Origin: Macrolepiota albuminosa
Taxonomy: Eukaryota > Basidiomycota > Agaricomycetes > Agaricales > Agaricaceae
Direction: 5' to 3'
DNA length: 64,000 nt
Assembly (NCBI GenBank): GCA_027475525.1
Contig: JAMWFC010000037.1
Location: 1,183,419-1,247,418 of the forward strand
The notes under the pieces are model-generated. The model worked only from the letters and a program-made list of their open reading frames with translations, did not search any database and had not been told where the DNA came from. The position numbers and the translations under genes are program-made. The first letter of the stretch is position 1, and every line of letters starts with the position of its first letter. This document shows, in pieces, positions 1-10,989 of the stretch.

Positions 1-5
1 TATTA

Positions 6-757
6 TGTCAGGTTCCACTGAGTCGGGGGCCTTCTGGGAAAGCGATCGCCCTTACAATGCGGACTTGTCCTACGGATACTCGGGTGTCTGGAACTCCAGG
101 GCTAGGACTCCGGGGTTCAAGACGTGGACAGGGGAATCCTGGGGAAGGGGATTTGGTCTGGGGGTTTTGGGTGGTAAGTAGCTGGGGAGTTCGGGTGGGG
201 GTCGAGTCGTGAACCAGAGGTTCTAAGATAAGACCAAGTTAGCAAATTTAAGTCGTGAAGTGCGTACCAATCTTAGAGCACGCAAGTATTCAAGCGTGCC
301 AGTCAAAAGCGTGCCAGTCAATGCGTACCAGTCAAGCAGAGGGCACGCAACAATCCAAGTAAAGCAATGTAACAGTGTATGTAATATCAAGACTGGCGAA
401 TACAACAGGGAACTATGCTATAAGTACTACGGGGCCGGGTCTCGGGGTTCCGGGATGTCTGGGATGGGTTCCGGGGGTTATTGAGTAGCGGCAGAGGCTG
501 CATACCGGGATCGTGCGTGTGGGGTGCGCGATCAATTGGCACGGATGGAGCCGTGATGCGTGATGCGCAATGGCTGGAACGAGTCGTGTGATCCGATCGT
601 TGATCGGGGCTGGTGACGGCTGATGGCGGTCCTTGATGCGCATGATGGTGGTGTCGGCGGTCATGATGGCGGGGCATGTCCTGTGGGGTCGGAGGGAGGT
701 CCCGGAGGGTGTTCTGGGGGTGTTCCGGGGTGGGCCCGGAGGGGAGGGGTCGTGACA
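6..757 (-). mobile_element. Ty3/gypsy LTR (5' LTR of an element running off the left edge)
   Basis: Read on the minus strand, this segment matches the LTR at 54102-54919 along its length. It begins with TGTCACGACCCC (at 757) and ends with CTGACA (at 6), so it carries the same 5-bp terminal inverted repeat TGTCA/TGACA. Positions 1-5 match the internal bases just after the LTR in the 54-kb copy. This is therefore a 5' LTR with its element extending leftwards, not a solo LTR. The copy is about 750 bp and lacks the 77-bp duplication present in the other LTR. Its outer edge abuts the left terminal repeat of the Ngaro-like element. Scattered substitutions separate the two LTRs, so they come from different insertions. 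Confidence 0.85.
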
Positions 758-918
758 GCATGCCATGCTGACCACACCATGGCATCTGCCAGGCTCTGGC
801 ACCGTGCCGTGATCGGCTCACGATCTTAGAAGAGAAAGGTGTGGGAAAGATTGGAGAAACTCCTGAGCACGCAGAGGCCTCCGAAAACGCTCACAGCCTT
901 TGGCGCTCGCCTTTATGC
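758..918 (+). repeat. left outer direct repeat of the Ngaro-like element
   Basis: About 160 bp nearly identical to 6202-6363 in the same orientation, starting GCATGCCATGCTGACC and ending near GCTCGCCTTTA. The Ty3 LTR ends exactly at its left edge, so the LTR may have inserted in or beside this repeat. The first 35 bp contain an inverted repeat, ATGCCATG against CATGGCAT. Confidence 0.8.
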
Positions 919-1159
919 CGACCTCTGCAGTTGAAGAGTTTGAATAGCACCAAAACCAGTCACGTGTGAATGTGACTGCGTGAATTGAAGAGTAGAGGTG
1001 ACAAGCGACGAGTAGCTAAGAAGCAGCTGTTGAGGAGAGAGGTGGGGTGGTGGTGGTGATAAGATGTCGTGGGAGCTGAGCCGAAGAGGAAGGAAAGGGC
1101 ATCATGAATGAGAAGAATGATGGAGACGTTCATAGACAGCGTGAATACGCACGAGTGTG

Positions 1160-2221
1160 CTATAATTCGTGAATGAAAGTACGGGATGATGATGAAAAAC
1201 GGCAATGATGGCAAGCTGAAGAATGGCTATACTTGTGGTTCAGGAAGGCTAACTGAAGCTCTGCTCGCACAGAAGGGTTGTCCCTGAGATATGATTTCCA
1301 GGCTTGAGAGGTCCAACGCCCAATGGCCATGATTATATCCTCAGACAGGCCGAGGGAGGCATAAAATGTTGCTCCTCCCGCTCTTGGAGAATGGCCTCCA
1401 TAAGATCTGTCAAGGAATGATGAAAGCTTTGCGTCGAACCATGCACGTGTGGGGATTGAACCGTCACGGCACAAAAAAAGAGCAAATCTCGCACCGTGAA
1501 TAGCATCGCAGCGGCATGTGTATTCATATAGGAGTTTAACCAGGTCGGCAACATCGTGGTGAGCAAACATTACCTGCAAACCTGTGAAGAAACGGTCAGT
1601 TTTATGGTAAGGGAGGTCGTATGAAGCGTAGCCGTGTGAGAAACGAAGCGAGGAGCGTTTGATGATTTTTCTCCAATCCAAAGATGCCTTTGTTTTTATC
1701 ACGAGTTCTCCTGACCGGTGACACGCGTAAAATGCGCAGGACATTAGAGTCGCAAATAACAGATCGTCAAAATCATTCGATGTGTGAGCACGAGCAACAA
1801 AAGCATTTAAGTGGGAGAGACAAAGGGGAAGCTTCCGATGGATTGAATCTGCACATATTTTCTTCGCCCCTTTTATCGCAGATTTTATGAGAGGGTGCGC
1901 TCTGTTGGAATCAAAGTCAGGATAAATGTTGTGGAGGAAGTGGCCTGCGCCTGATAGATATTTGGGTCCAGAAGCGATGAATTTTGATGTGAACGCAATA
2001 TATTTTGACAAAGTTTGAGGAGTAGGGTCGATTGGAAGATTGTAAGAAAGGCAGAAGTTAATGTAGTCTCTCGCACCAGTGGCATAGCAAGAAACCATAG
2101 ATTTTTCGATGGATTTGGATTGGACGTGGAGTGTCCAAGCATCAAGACCAGCGCTGGACATAGGTTGGTGGGCCGTCTTACGAAACGACCCACCAATGGC
2201 TTTTGAAAGGATCTGTTCCAT
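1160..2221 (-). CDS. tyrosine recombinase of the Ngaro-like element
   Basis: An open frame of about 353 codons starts at the ATG at 2221. Its product would be the tyrosine recombinase (integrase) that inserts circular DIRS-type DNA intermediates. Visible catalytic-site features in order are an Arg in ACHRSGE about mid-protein, an HxxR box (HSPR) near residue 290, the GRW motif, and a candidate nucleophile Tyr in KSYLRDN shortly after. The start ATG overlaps the TGA stop of the preceding RNase H frame as TGATG, which suggests translation by termination-reinitiation. No stop interrupts this frame, unlike the upstream RT. The last 20-30 residues after the conserved core are low-complexity Ser/His and may not be native. 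The family is confident; present activity is not shown. Confidence 0.85.
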   Translation of the reverse strand: MEQILSKAIGGSFRKTAHQPMSSAGLDAWTLHVQSKSIEKSMVSCYATGARDYINFCLSYNLPIDPTPQTLSKYIAFTSKFIASGPKYLSGAGHFLHNIYPDFDSNRAHPLIKSAIKGAKKICADSIHRKLPLCLSHLNAFVARAHTSNDFDDLLFATLMSCAFYACHRSGELVIKTKASLDWRKIIKRSSLRFSHGYASYDLPYHKTDRFFTGLQVMFAHHDVADLVKLLYEYTCRCDAIHGARFALFLCRDGSIPTRAWFDAKLSSFLDRSYGGHSPRAGGATFYASLGLSEDIIMAIGRWTSQAWKSYLRDNPSVRAELQLAFLNHKYSHSSACHHCRFSSSSRTFIHEL

Positions 2222-4120
2222 CACGCCAACAGAAGGTCCCTAGGGGGCTCAAAATCGTGGACGCAGTAAGCAGGAAATTGACGATGAAAATCGTCAAAAA
2301 GGAGGTGAGAAAGTAGGTCAGCTTGCGTGTTGTCCTTACCTGCTATGTGACAAACACGCAAGTCTATTCCGGTCTCAATAATAATCCCGGCAACTGCTTT
2401 CACAATTGAGTTGTGCATTTCCTCGGCAGCCCCAAGAGTGTTGAGGACTGCTACCAAATCAAGGCTGTCTGTGTAAATGAGCAGCCTCTTTGGAGGATGC
2501 TCGAATTGAGCTACGTGGTAAATGCTTGAAAAGATGGCTAGTAATTCTAGAAAGAATATATCAACTTTAGGTTTCGACGGGTCTGGTTTCAATTGGTAAA
2601 CAAAATCTGATCCTGCATATACAAACATGAGGGCTAGTTTTAAACTGGCGTCGGTCTATAGAACGAAATTAGCTGAGGAATCGTCCCAGTAAGTCGCGTC
2701 GAGGAACCTAATACCTAATGCGGAAGGGAGAACTTTTAAAAGCCAAGACTTGTCATCAGTTACTTCTCTGTTTAAGAAAACCCCAGCATGCATTGTTGAT
2801 TTTGCAGCTATCTTCCAATACAGCGAGGAGAGCGCGGGGTGGCCCCATAGTAGAACATTAAGTAGCCAGTTTAAATGGCCCACTAAGCGTTGCCAAGTAC
2901 GTAGAGATGGTCGCCGATTCGGTGTATGGATGAAATCATTGATTTTGTTAACGATCTCATCAATGGATTCTCTAGTGAGGGTTATTGTGCCTTGGTTGAT
3001 GTCAACCCAGAAACCGATGATCTTCAGACATTCTCCGAATTCCTGCTTTTTCTCGTCCTATGGGCAACCAATAGAATCCCATAGAATGAGCAACTGAGCC
3101 TGATGCCTTGGTCTAAGCCTGCCCTTAAAGTGAACTAAATCAGATGCATGATCCCATAAAAAGAAGTCATCCATAAAATTGTGAAGATCCGGCATGTCCA
3201 GCTTGGTAACAGCTATCCAGCACATGAGACCTGCTAGAGCGCACCAGCAACGAGGTGAGGCTCTGTTTTCAAACACAAGATGGTGAACAATATGCCATAC
3301 ACCATCTACTTTGACAAGCTGTCGGAGCTGCCACAATGGGTGTGCCGGAAGGTTTAGGAAGGCACTAGAAACATCAGACTTCTAAGTTACCAACATTTCA
3401 GATGGATGACGACGTTTTGCATTGTACAAGACCTGTCCAAAGGTTCTCATATTGTCATACCTTACCTTCACTTTAGCCTTCGGAATGCCGTCATTTAGAC
3501 CAGATGCAGTATGATTTGTCACAACTCTAGGCTTCTCTTTCTGCCAGATCACGAAAAGGGGGGAAGAAGCCATTCCTGGGAGAAGTTCGTCAATGTTGAC
3601 CACATCCGACCAACGGTTGGCTTTAATCTCTTTTTCTTGAAACTCTCTGATGGCCTCGAGATCAACATCTTCAGTTGAGTAGTTGTCCAGGGGCTCTGAA
3701 CCGGACAAATTCCAGTTACCATCATCGAAAGGCCAAAAGCCTTGTCTAAGTCCTGTCATGACTGAAGAGACGAAAGGTTGATTTGGGTGATCCCAAAGCA
3801 TGGCTTCGAATGAGTCGACATTGAAAGGAGTATCAACTTGAATATAGGACTTCATAGCTTCTAGCGTTCTCAAAATCTCTGGATCTGAGGATAATTTAAG
3901 CGGAGGAGAAGGTAAAGGCGGAGCAGTCAACGTATCATGGGCAGAAGGTGACATTGAAGAGCAGAGAAATGAGCTGTCCCAAACAAAGCCTCTGCGAAAA
4001 CTAGGAGCAGTCTGAGAAAACATAGAGGGGTGCTTGTGACCAGACAAGAGAGACTTTGGACCCCGGACAATTGCTTCTTTGACCCTACGCTTCGACTCCG
4101 CCTGCTGTTCTATGAGATTG
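2221..4120 (-). pseudogene. reverse transcriptase-RNase H of the Ngaro-like element, with nonsense mutations
   Basis: The frame is readable from about 4120 to 2221. The N-terminal part carries motifs such as KPRVVTNHTASGLND. The central RT has a LVFENRASPRCW motif and a MDDFF catalytic box (the YxDD equivalent). RNase H follows, with TDAS, an LELLAIF helix and a C-terminal HIAGKDNTQAD. Three in-frame TAG stops, at 3382-3384, 3058-3060 and 2656-2658, each fall where relatives normally have Trp (before KSDVSSAF, after SIGCP, and before TDAS). Each is explained by a single G-to-A change on the coding strand. Apart from these stops the frame holds to the terminal TGA at 2221-2223. The protein would copy element RNA into DNA, but this copy cannot make it. 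Confidence 0.8.
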
Positions 4121-5544
4121 ACGCTGTGCTCTGAGCCTGGAGAGGCACTCTTCGTTGTCTCTAGCTCGATGTTTATTACCGCACTCACAGCAAACACCGT
4201 GCCGACGATTATTTGTGCACAGGTCCACATTACAGTAGCCCAAATTCCAATTTTGACAAATTGTTGTAGCGCGCTTCTTCGGAGCAAAATGAGATGGGAG
4301 GGTCCGCTTGACACCCGCCACAGCATGAGTAATGGAGGAGGAGACACCAATGAGCTGTGAGAGGAGAGGAACATGGAGCTCGTTTGGGTCATTAAGCCGA
4401 AAAGGGTTACGGGCATATTTATTCCTTGTATCTGAATCGAATTAAATTGCCATCGACAATGCTCCCAGTGAAGAACGAAAGAAATCAACGATCTTGCCAC
4501 AATAGAAGGCCAGCTCGGTTTTTCAATGTGGATAGAACGATAAAACTCCATCCATTCAGGCATCAAAAGCCCACATCTAGTCAGATTCTGATGAAATCGG
4601 TTGTCGTGCGGTAGCATGATCCTTCTTAATAATGGAGAAACTCCCAGCGAAGTCCTTTGGCTCATCATTGTAATCATATCCTTTTTTGAGGGTTGCATAC
4701 AGCTTTTCAAAGTCGACATAATGGTCCAGAATGATGAGACGCCATATGGCCCTAGAAATAGGGTCCTTAAGTTTTCTGAGTTGGGCAAGATTAATGAGAG
4801 AGTCGATAATCTTCTCTTTACCATATTCTTGACGAAGCTCCCATGTCCTCGCCAGGTGGGAATCGAAAGAAGCCTCATCCTGGAAACTGGCGAGGTGTGG
4901 CACAATAGCCAGTAAGGAAGAGGGAATGTTCGCGGAATCTGAATCTTTATCTTCAGCACCTGATGTCTGAATATAAGCAATTCGGCCGGGTTGGTCTGAT
5001 ATTGCATCTTTCTTGGAGGGCTCGACTCGATTAAAGAGCAATGCCCATGCTGCTGATTCAATTGCTTAGGCATGGGAAGTCGAGGCAGGACCGTGGCCAA
5101 AGAGTGTGGCACTCTGATCAAGCCTGGACTGATCAAGCGGATCGGAGGGAACTGATGGTGTGCTTGAGCGTGACGGATGAGGTTCATCTCTTGCTTTGGC
5201 TTGACGAATCTCAAGACAATGCTTGGCAGCGTCGACAAAGTCACAAGCCTCATCAGGTCTGAATCTTGAGTTGTGGAGGGATAATACGAGGTCCGTAAGA
5301 CTGCGCATTCCTTCAACTGTCTCGTCAACCAGTTTTTGGCCAGCAAGTTGTGGAGGGATAATACGAGGTCCGTAAGACTGCGCATTCCTTCAACTGTCTC
5401 GTCAACCAGTTTTTGGCCAGCATCTGACTTGGCTCTCATCGACTTGAGTCTCTGTACTTCGTTTGTAGCTTGAGTTTTGGATATTTCATGTGAGTGACAA
5501 ATACACGTTTTGCAAGGACAAAATTGAGCATTATCTGGGTTCAT
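4085..5544 (-). pseudogene. gag of the Ngaro-like element, broken
   Basis: The reading frame starts at the ATG at 5544 (MNPDNAQFCPCKTC) and ends at a TAG at 4085-4087. The C-terminal third has a PFRLNDPNEL segment. It is followed by a Cys/His-rich stretch of CQNWN, C, C, CCECG and H spacing, typical of the nucleic-acid-binding tail of fungal DIRS-type Gag proteins. A 77-bp duplication at 5271/5348 shifts the frame. Once that is discounted, several stops remain (near 5066, 4577, and between 4440 and 4560). All could arise by C-to-T or G-to-A transitions from Gln, Arg or Trp codons. The gag end overlaps the start of the pol region in another frame. Confidence 0.65.
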
Positions 5545-5584
5545 AGGAGAATGGAGATGACAAAGTGAAACGAGTAAAATTTGA

Positions 5585-6002
5585 TGAAAATACGAATGAA
5601 TAGAAGTACAGTAATAGAATACTATCACAAAAAAGTGAGTAAGGGGCCGACGCGACCTTCCCATTGCGTACTTACTTTAGATATTTCACTTTTGAGATGG
5701 CGCAATGCAAAATGAGTTTTATGGGGCGAAATATCTAAGGTGAGAGGTGAGCCCGGCTCACCGGCGACAAGCGACGAGTAGCTACACTATTATACAGGGT
5801 GAGGTGGGAGGGTTGACGAAAATACGAATGAATAGAAGTACAGTAATAGAATACTATCACAAAAAAGTGAGTAAGGGGCCGATGCGACCTTCCCATCACG
5901 TACTTACTTTAGATATTTTGCTTTTGAGATGGCGCAATGCAAAATGAGTTTTATGGGGTGAAATATCTAAGGTGAGAGGTGAGCTCAGCTCACCAGGTGG
6001 CC
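5585..6002. repeat. imperfect 232-bp-period tandem repeat in the element's leader region
   Basis: About 184 bp starting at 5586 recur from 5818 with several substitutions (for example GACGCGACC versus GATGCGACC). Unlike the 77-bp duplications, the period differs and the copies have diverged, so this looks like a real repeat. A shared word of about 19 bp, GACAAGCGACGAGTAGCTA, also occurs at about 1000-1020 near the other end of the element. This supports a split-direct-repeat structure. Confidence 0.75.
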
Positions 6003-6201
6003 ATAAGAAAAGGTGTCTCACCAGTGAAACGTGGGGTGAAGCAGAATAGTACAAGTAATATAATATAAATAGAAGACTGGAAAGAAGAGAAGAACATGGT
6101 GAGACAACCTGGCAATGTGAGAGAGCGCAAAGACGCTCACCTGGGCAGCTGAGGAGGAAGGAGGCAGACGGAGGAGAGGGCCACCCAGAAAGTCTCAGAC
6201 C

Positions 6202-6363
6202 GCATGCCATGCTGACCACACCATGGCATCTGCCAGGCTCTGGCACCGTGCCATGATCGGCTCACGATCTTAGAAGGGAAAGGTATGGGAAAGATCGGAG
6301 AAACTCCTGAGCACGCCGAGGCCTCCGAAAATGCTCACAGCCTTTGGCGCTCGCCTTTACGCT
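6202..6363 (+). repeat. right outer direct repeat of the Ngaro-like element
   Basis: Same-orientation partner of 758-918, with a handful of substitutions (for example GTGCCATGATCGG versus GTGCCGTGATCGG). It marks the probable upstream boundary of the minus-strand element. Confidence 0.8.
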
Positions 6364-8386
6364 GATTGCTGTATATCATGTGATTCTTATCTTAGGTAAT
6401 TGTTGCATACTATGTGAATTTTTTTTAAAAAGACCAAATATTGAGGCAGTTTTTTGAGCCAGTATATATACTTTCAGCATAACTAAAACAAGTGACAATA
6501 GATTGTAGCATAACTATAAGGAGACCAGTTTATTAACTATATCAAACTCTATTCTTGACTTAGTCTAATGATATGCATATTTTTAGCACATCTAAATGAC
6601 TGCTTAGTTCATTTTATTTTCTTCTGTCTTCTAGTAGTCAGCTTTAATCTAGACCTTATTCAGCATTGATTATTGTCAGTCATACTCCTTTACATACTGG
6701 GGTTCAATTGATTAAACAGTATAAGTAATGGCAGAGCTACTATTATAATATACATAGAAACAATAGCAGTATTTTTCTAGCCTATCCATTGAATCAAATG
6801 TAAGCTATCTTTCTTTAGTAGTTCTATTTGCTCCTTCCCTAACTTTTGCCTGCTTTTGTGCTTGCTTAACTCTTGCATGTCACTTGCATTGCCAACTCTG
6901 TAAAAGGAATTTCACAGACATTAAGCCTTGTTCTTACAATAACATTTTATTACACTTTTTATTTTTAAACTCAGTATTTGTTTAAAAGACTATAAATAAT
7001 TACAGCAGTTTACAGTGCTTTGTAAAATTATACACATCCTCTTTCAAACATAATTACAAGCTTTCTTTCATAGCCTCAAGTTTGCAGTACTATTTTACTT
7101 CTAAAATTATAGCACCAACCATGGTTTAAAAGGTACTACTATCTCACTGACACTAACCTCTACCATTAATACTCTCTGATCATCAACTATTACTATCTTA
7201 TGACATACTGGAGGTCATGCTTCTTCTATTTATGCCAATGAATAATTACATATAGACACATAGTACAATATTACAAATATTTCAGCTTTTATGTGACTTG
7301 CTAGAGTTTATGTATAAATTCATATTTTCCAGTTTTACATGGCATGTCGAGGCTTGTTCAAAAGTCATCTAAAAATTAGTTTTGCAACATAGAATGTGGG
7401 AAGAACATAGGGTTGAAAGTGATAAAACATGAAAAGGCATTGTTAGATCTCTAGACTATATAACTATATAACTTATTATTTTTGAAGGAAGATTTTGTCT
7501 GAGCTTAACTGCAAAATTAAACACTATTATCATGTTTTTCCTCATACTTATATAGCACAATAGCAGTCTCAAGCTCAAACAACAGAGACTCAACAATCTA
7601 TCTATTGGTACTTGCAAGAAGCAGGTCCTTTGTGATTGTTCCTTGAATATTTGAAAGAGATAGTCATAAGTCTGCACATCTTGTAATCTTAGTCAACATA
7701 TGTAGGTGTCAGAGGACTCTCATTTCTTTCTTTCTTCACTCCTTATCTCTTTACTCTCCTTTCATTCATTCTCTTATTTCTTCTGACATTATCTCATTTT
7801 ACTATTCTATTCTTTCAACACTATCTGTTAGTACTATTCTCAGCCCTTGAGGTGCTCTGGTTCTTTAGCTACCAATCAGACAAGTGTGGGCCCCTCAGCA
7901 CCACTTCCAGACTGCTTACATAAGCCAGAGTTTGCCAGAGTTTGCCCCTTATTTGTGCAATTGTTTCTGTAGGCAATTTTTGAGTTTTTAAGGTTTTGTT
8001 GTACTATACAGTTGTTTCCCATGCTTCAGAGGCCTCAGAAGCATCCAACCTGGCAGAGGAGTTTTTAAGGTTTTGTTGTACTATACAGTTGTTTCCCATG
8101 CTTCAGAGGCCTCAGAAGCATCCAACCTGGCAGAGGAAATCCCTAGACTTGTTTTCTTTGGATCTCCCTCTGCCAGCTGTGTGACTGAGCCACAGCCTCT
8201 AGAGATTGCCCTTACAGTAGGTCATCCTGATTCCAATATTATAAGCCCCTCAAACATTAATAGAAACTTGATTATACACTGTGAATTTGTAACTTGCTTG
8301 ACTTTCTCAGTGTTTATTTAGATAACAAATATAAAATTTATTCATGTTTGTTACAAATGTATTTAGTATCTAAGGATATATGAGTA
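6364..8386. other. AT-rich gene-poor segment with a dispersed repeat
   Basis: Base composition drops sharply at about 6370, and no coding pattern is visible. Positions about 7960-8225 belong to a dispersed repeat. Related copies lie at 43195-43430 (same strand) and 44186-44246 (opposite strand), sharing words such as CCCTAGACTTGTTTT and CCAGCTGTGTGACTGAGCC. A 77-bp duplication (7991/8068) lies inside it. The repeat family was not identified. Confidence 0.6.
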
Positions 8387-10168
8387 TCAAAGGTGAGGAA
8401 TGTAAGTAACCCAATTGATGGGCATGTAAATGCCTGAATTAGGTTTCCTCAAGAGAACAAACATCTGAACCAGCAATAGCAGATGTGTTGACATATAAAG
8501 TAACTTACTCATTTGCACACAGGGAATATACAATTTCAAAATTACCCATTGCTTCAATCGAGGCCAGTGTTGGAGTTGAGCTGAATTGAGAAGAAAGTTC
8601 TGAACATGTGGGAGCATGATGACATAGATTGGCAGGCAAGCAATAATTAATGATGATACATGCCATATTGTGGCTTCACTCTTGCTTGGAAACTCAAAAT
8701 TCCAGGCTAGGCAGTGGATAGCTCCAAATATCACTGCCACTGCACAGGCTAGACTGTCTACAACAGTGTTTTCCTTCTTGTTCAGGGTCCCAAAAGCATA
8801 ACTATGGACAGATCCACCTCTTACAACAAGCTTGGAGAATTCTGCAGTTGAAAAGTAAAAAATGGTGTGTGAGGTTTGCTGGAGGATCAACAAGATTTGA
8901 TGCATAAATTTGATAAATTTGGTGCATTTAGTCACTGAGGCAGACTGGATACTATGATAAATTGTGGTGGCATTGACAGGCTCAGACAAGTCACCTTGAT
9001 GTGTAATATCAAACCCATTTGTTAGAAGTTCATATTGGGTGTGGAGAATTGCTGGCTGTGGAAGAAACAAAGAAGAAGGATTATTCTGAGGTATTGTAAA
9101 GGAAGAAACATTTTGAGATGGTGTCTCTGGTGATTGAACAGCCATAGTAAGGTCAAGGGAGGAGGAACTATGGCTTGGATCAACATTATTGGCATACTCC
9201 AAAGGCTCCTCATTTGCAATATGAAGAGACAATAAGCTTCCTTGGTCTGCTGCTGGGTCCTGAACCATGGTTGGATCTTGCTGGGAATATGCCACATCAA
9301 ATCTGGAAGCAAGTGCACCAAGGTCATGCATTGAGGTAGGGAAGACAGGTGTCATTGAGAGTAGGATTGAAGATGAGGCATCCTGTATTGCCTGAGAATT
9401 TTGTTGGGTTGGTTCATGATAGGCAGTTACTCTGATTGGGCAGTTAACGTCAAGGGGTTTGTTCCACCAACAAAAGTATATGATGAAGTTCAAGATAGCA
9501 AAGGCAAGTGTGACAACTTCAAGTTCCGTGGTAGCCAGATGCTGAACTGTACGAGCTACAATCTGGAGAATGAACCAAGAGACCTGTAGAACAACCAATG
9601 ATTTCGCAAGAACATCTCCTTTGCTTCGATCCTGGATCTCCTCCTCTGAAATGGTGATGTCACCATTTTCTAGATACGGTTCAATGTCATCCGGGTCCAA
9701 GGCAAAAAACTCATTCGATTCATTGGGTTTGCAAACTTGAAAGCCGCCCATAATGGCAAAGAAGCCATGTGTCTGAGTCCATCCATATTCTAAAATACTA
9801 GATGTGAGCTAAGAGTCACAATAAACAAGTTTTGAAGTACTTTTATATCTACGTGCCAGTTTGCGAGACGACACCCATTGCCGTAATGCCCATAGGACAA
9901 TGAGCTCGGGAGCAATCAAGGCTAAGGCAAAGACCTTAAGGCGGCGGAGGATCGGTCGCTCATCATGCTTTGGAACGTTGAGGTGGATGGAAATCCAGGT
10001 ACAGGCAAAGATAGTGGTCAGACAGCTCCAGATGATATTCCAAATGCTTCTATCGTTGCACGATGAGGCGGCAGGTGCAAGGTCCCTAGGTAATGACTGA
10101 TTCGAAAGCTGTTGCAAGGCAAGAATCATCTCTGGAGGCAATCCAAGGCGGAAGGAGTTTTTAAACAA
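8387..10168 (-). CDS. multi-pass membrane protein, Agaricomycete family
   Basis: There are two readable exons. The upstream one, 10168-9840, and 9788-8387 are joined by a 51-bp intron that restores the motif KYGWTQTHGFFAIMGGF. The product is about 576 residues. Hydrophobic segments lie near residues 40-65 and 80-100 (exon 1), then after KGDVLAKS, after TTELEVV, and as a C-terminal cluster including FGAIHCLAWNFEFPS. I recognise this HGFF-MGGF plus AIHC-W-F-FPS pattern as a common mushroom-fungus integral membrane family without a known function. The middle is Ser/Gln-rich and probably cytosolic. No ATG opens the first readable exon. A plausible acceptor (CACTGACAG) lies just upstream, so an unlocated 5' exon probably exists. 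The 3' half is noticeably AT-rich compared with neighbouring genes. Confidence 0.7.
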
Positions 10169-10989
10169 CTGTCAGTGATATCTCAGGCAAGTAGCTGTGA
10201 GGTAGCTGTAACAGGTGTCAAAAAAAAACGCCACGATCGAAAATAATTTTGGAATCGAGTCTTTGTTCGGTCCCCACTGTAAGTTTTTGTGTCTACCTGA
10301 GGCTGGAGACCGAGGTCGGCTGACAAAATCAGTCTCCTGCAGTCAAAATACGTCCCATTTTCAACTCAGAGTCAACCTCTGAACTCTCTACAAGCTCTCA
10401 AGCTTTGGTTTTTTGGACTCGAGTCGTTGCTATATCCGAGTTATTTAGATTTCCAGCAGCAAACGTCGTAGATATGACCAACGCCCGTTGGAGAGATAGG
10501 ATTCAGAGGCCTGAACAACCATACACACGTCCCATACTTGAAGGAGTGTTCAAGCCTACATAGAGTCTCCAGATGGTGGGTCATCGTTTACATTGCGAGA
10601 CCTTGTTCCCAGAGAATGCGATCATCCGGCAAATACGAAACTTCGCATCATCTCAGAGTGGGGGAAGAACTCCAATCAATCAGATGTAGTTTTCGCGCTT
10701 CTGTCTTCGATTTCGCACCCGACCTTCACAAGAATACTCGTTTCATGGTTTTCTAATGCCGTGTGGAGTGATGCTTGCTAACGACGGGCCGCACAGCTAC
10801 CAGCTTCCCCACATCCGAGTCTTCTCCATTCATTCATATTCATTACTCAACTGTCCTTGTGACCTCCAATATGGTCCATACTGACCTTGAAGCTTCCGAG
10901 AATCATCGAAGCCCCATAGCAAGGAAGGGGCTACAAAGTATACAGACTCACCGAGAAGAATCGCCAACAACATAACTTCTCGTTCCTCC
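10169..10989. promoter_or_regulatory. divergent intergenic region between the membrane protein and GH115 genes
   Basis: About 0.8 kb separates two genes transcribed away from each other, so both promoters and the missing 5' exon of the minus-strand gene should lie here. Small open frames are present without recognisable homology. No clear TATA box or repeated site was picked out by eye. Confidence 0.4.

Larger units (their letters stand above)
758..6363 (-). mobile_element. DIRS/Ngaro-like tyrosine-recombinase retrotransposon, decayed
   Basis: On the minus strand the order is gag with a Cys/His-rich tail, reverse transcriptase, RNase H and tyrosine recombinase. This is the DIRS-order architecture, which integrates through a recombinase instead of a DDE integrase. 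No methyltransferase domain is seen between RNase H and recombinase, which fits Ngaro elements better than DIRS1/PAT. The element lies between long direct repeats (758-918 and 6202-6363), as expected for Ngaro split direct repeats, though the exact A1/B1/A2/B2 partition was not resolved. Several in-frame stops and one 77-bp duplication (5271/5348) break gag and RT. The recombinase frame remains open. It is very unlikely to be autonomous as sequenced. Confidence 0.8.

Noticed and set aside
387..829. Open frames on both strands within the left LTR
   Set aside because: They lie inside LTR sequence shared with 54102-54919 and show no protein homology; GC-rich composition keeps several frames open by chance.
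3382..5664. A single 760-codon open frame on the minus strand
   Set aside because: Only its last third is real (RT region). Upstream it runs in a different frame over gag, where the homologous Gag protein is readable, so it is not one gene.
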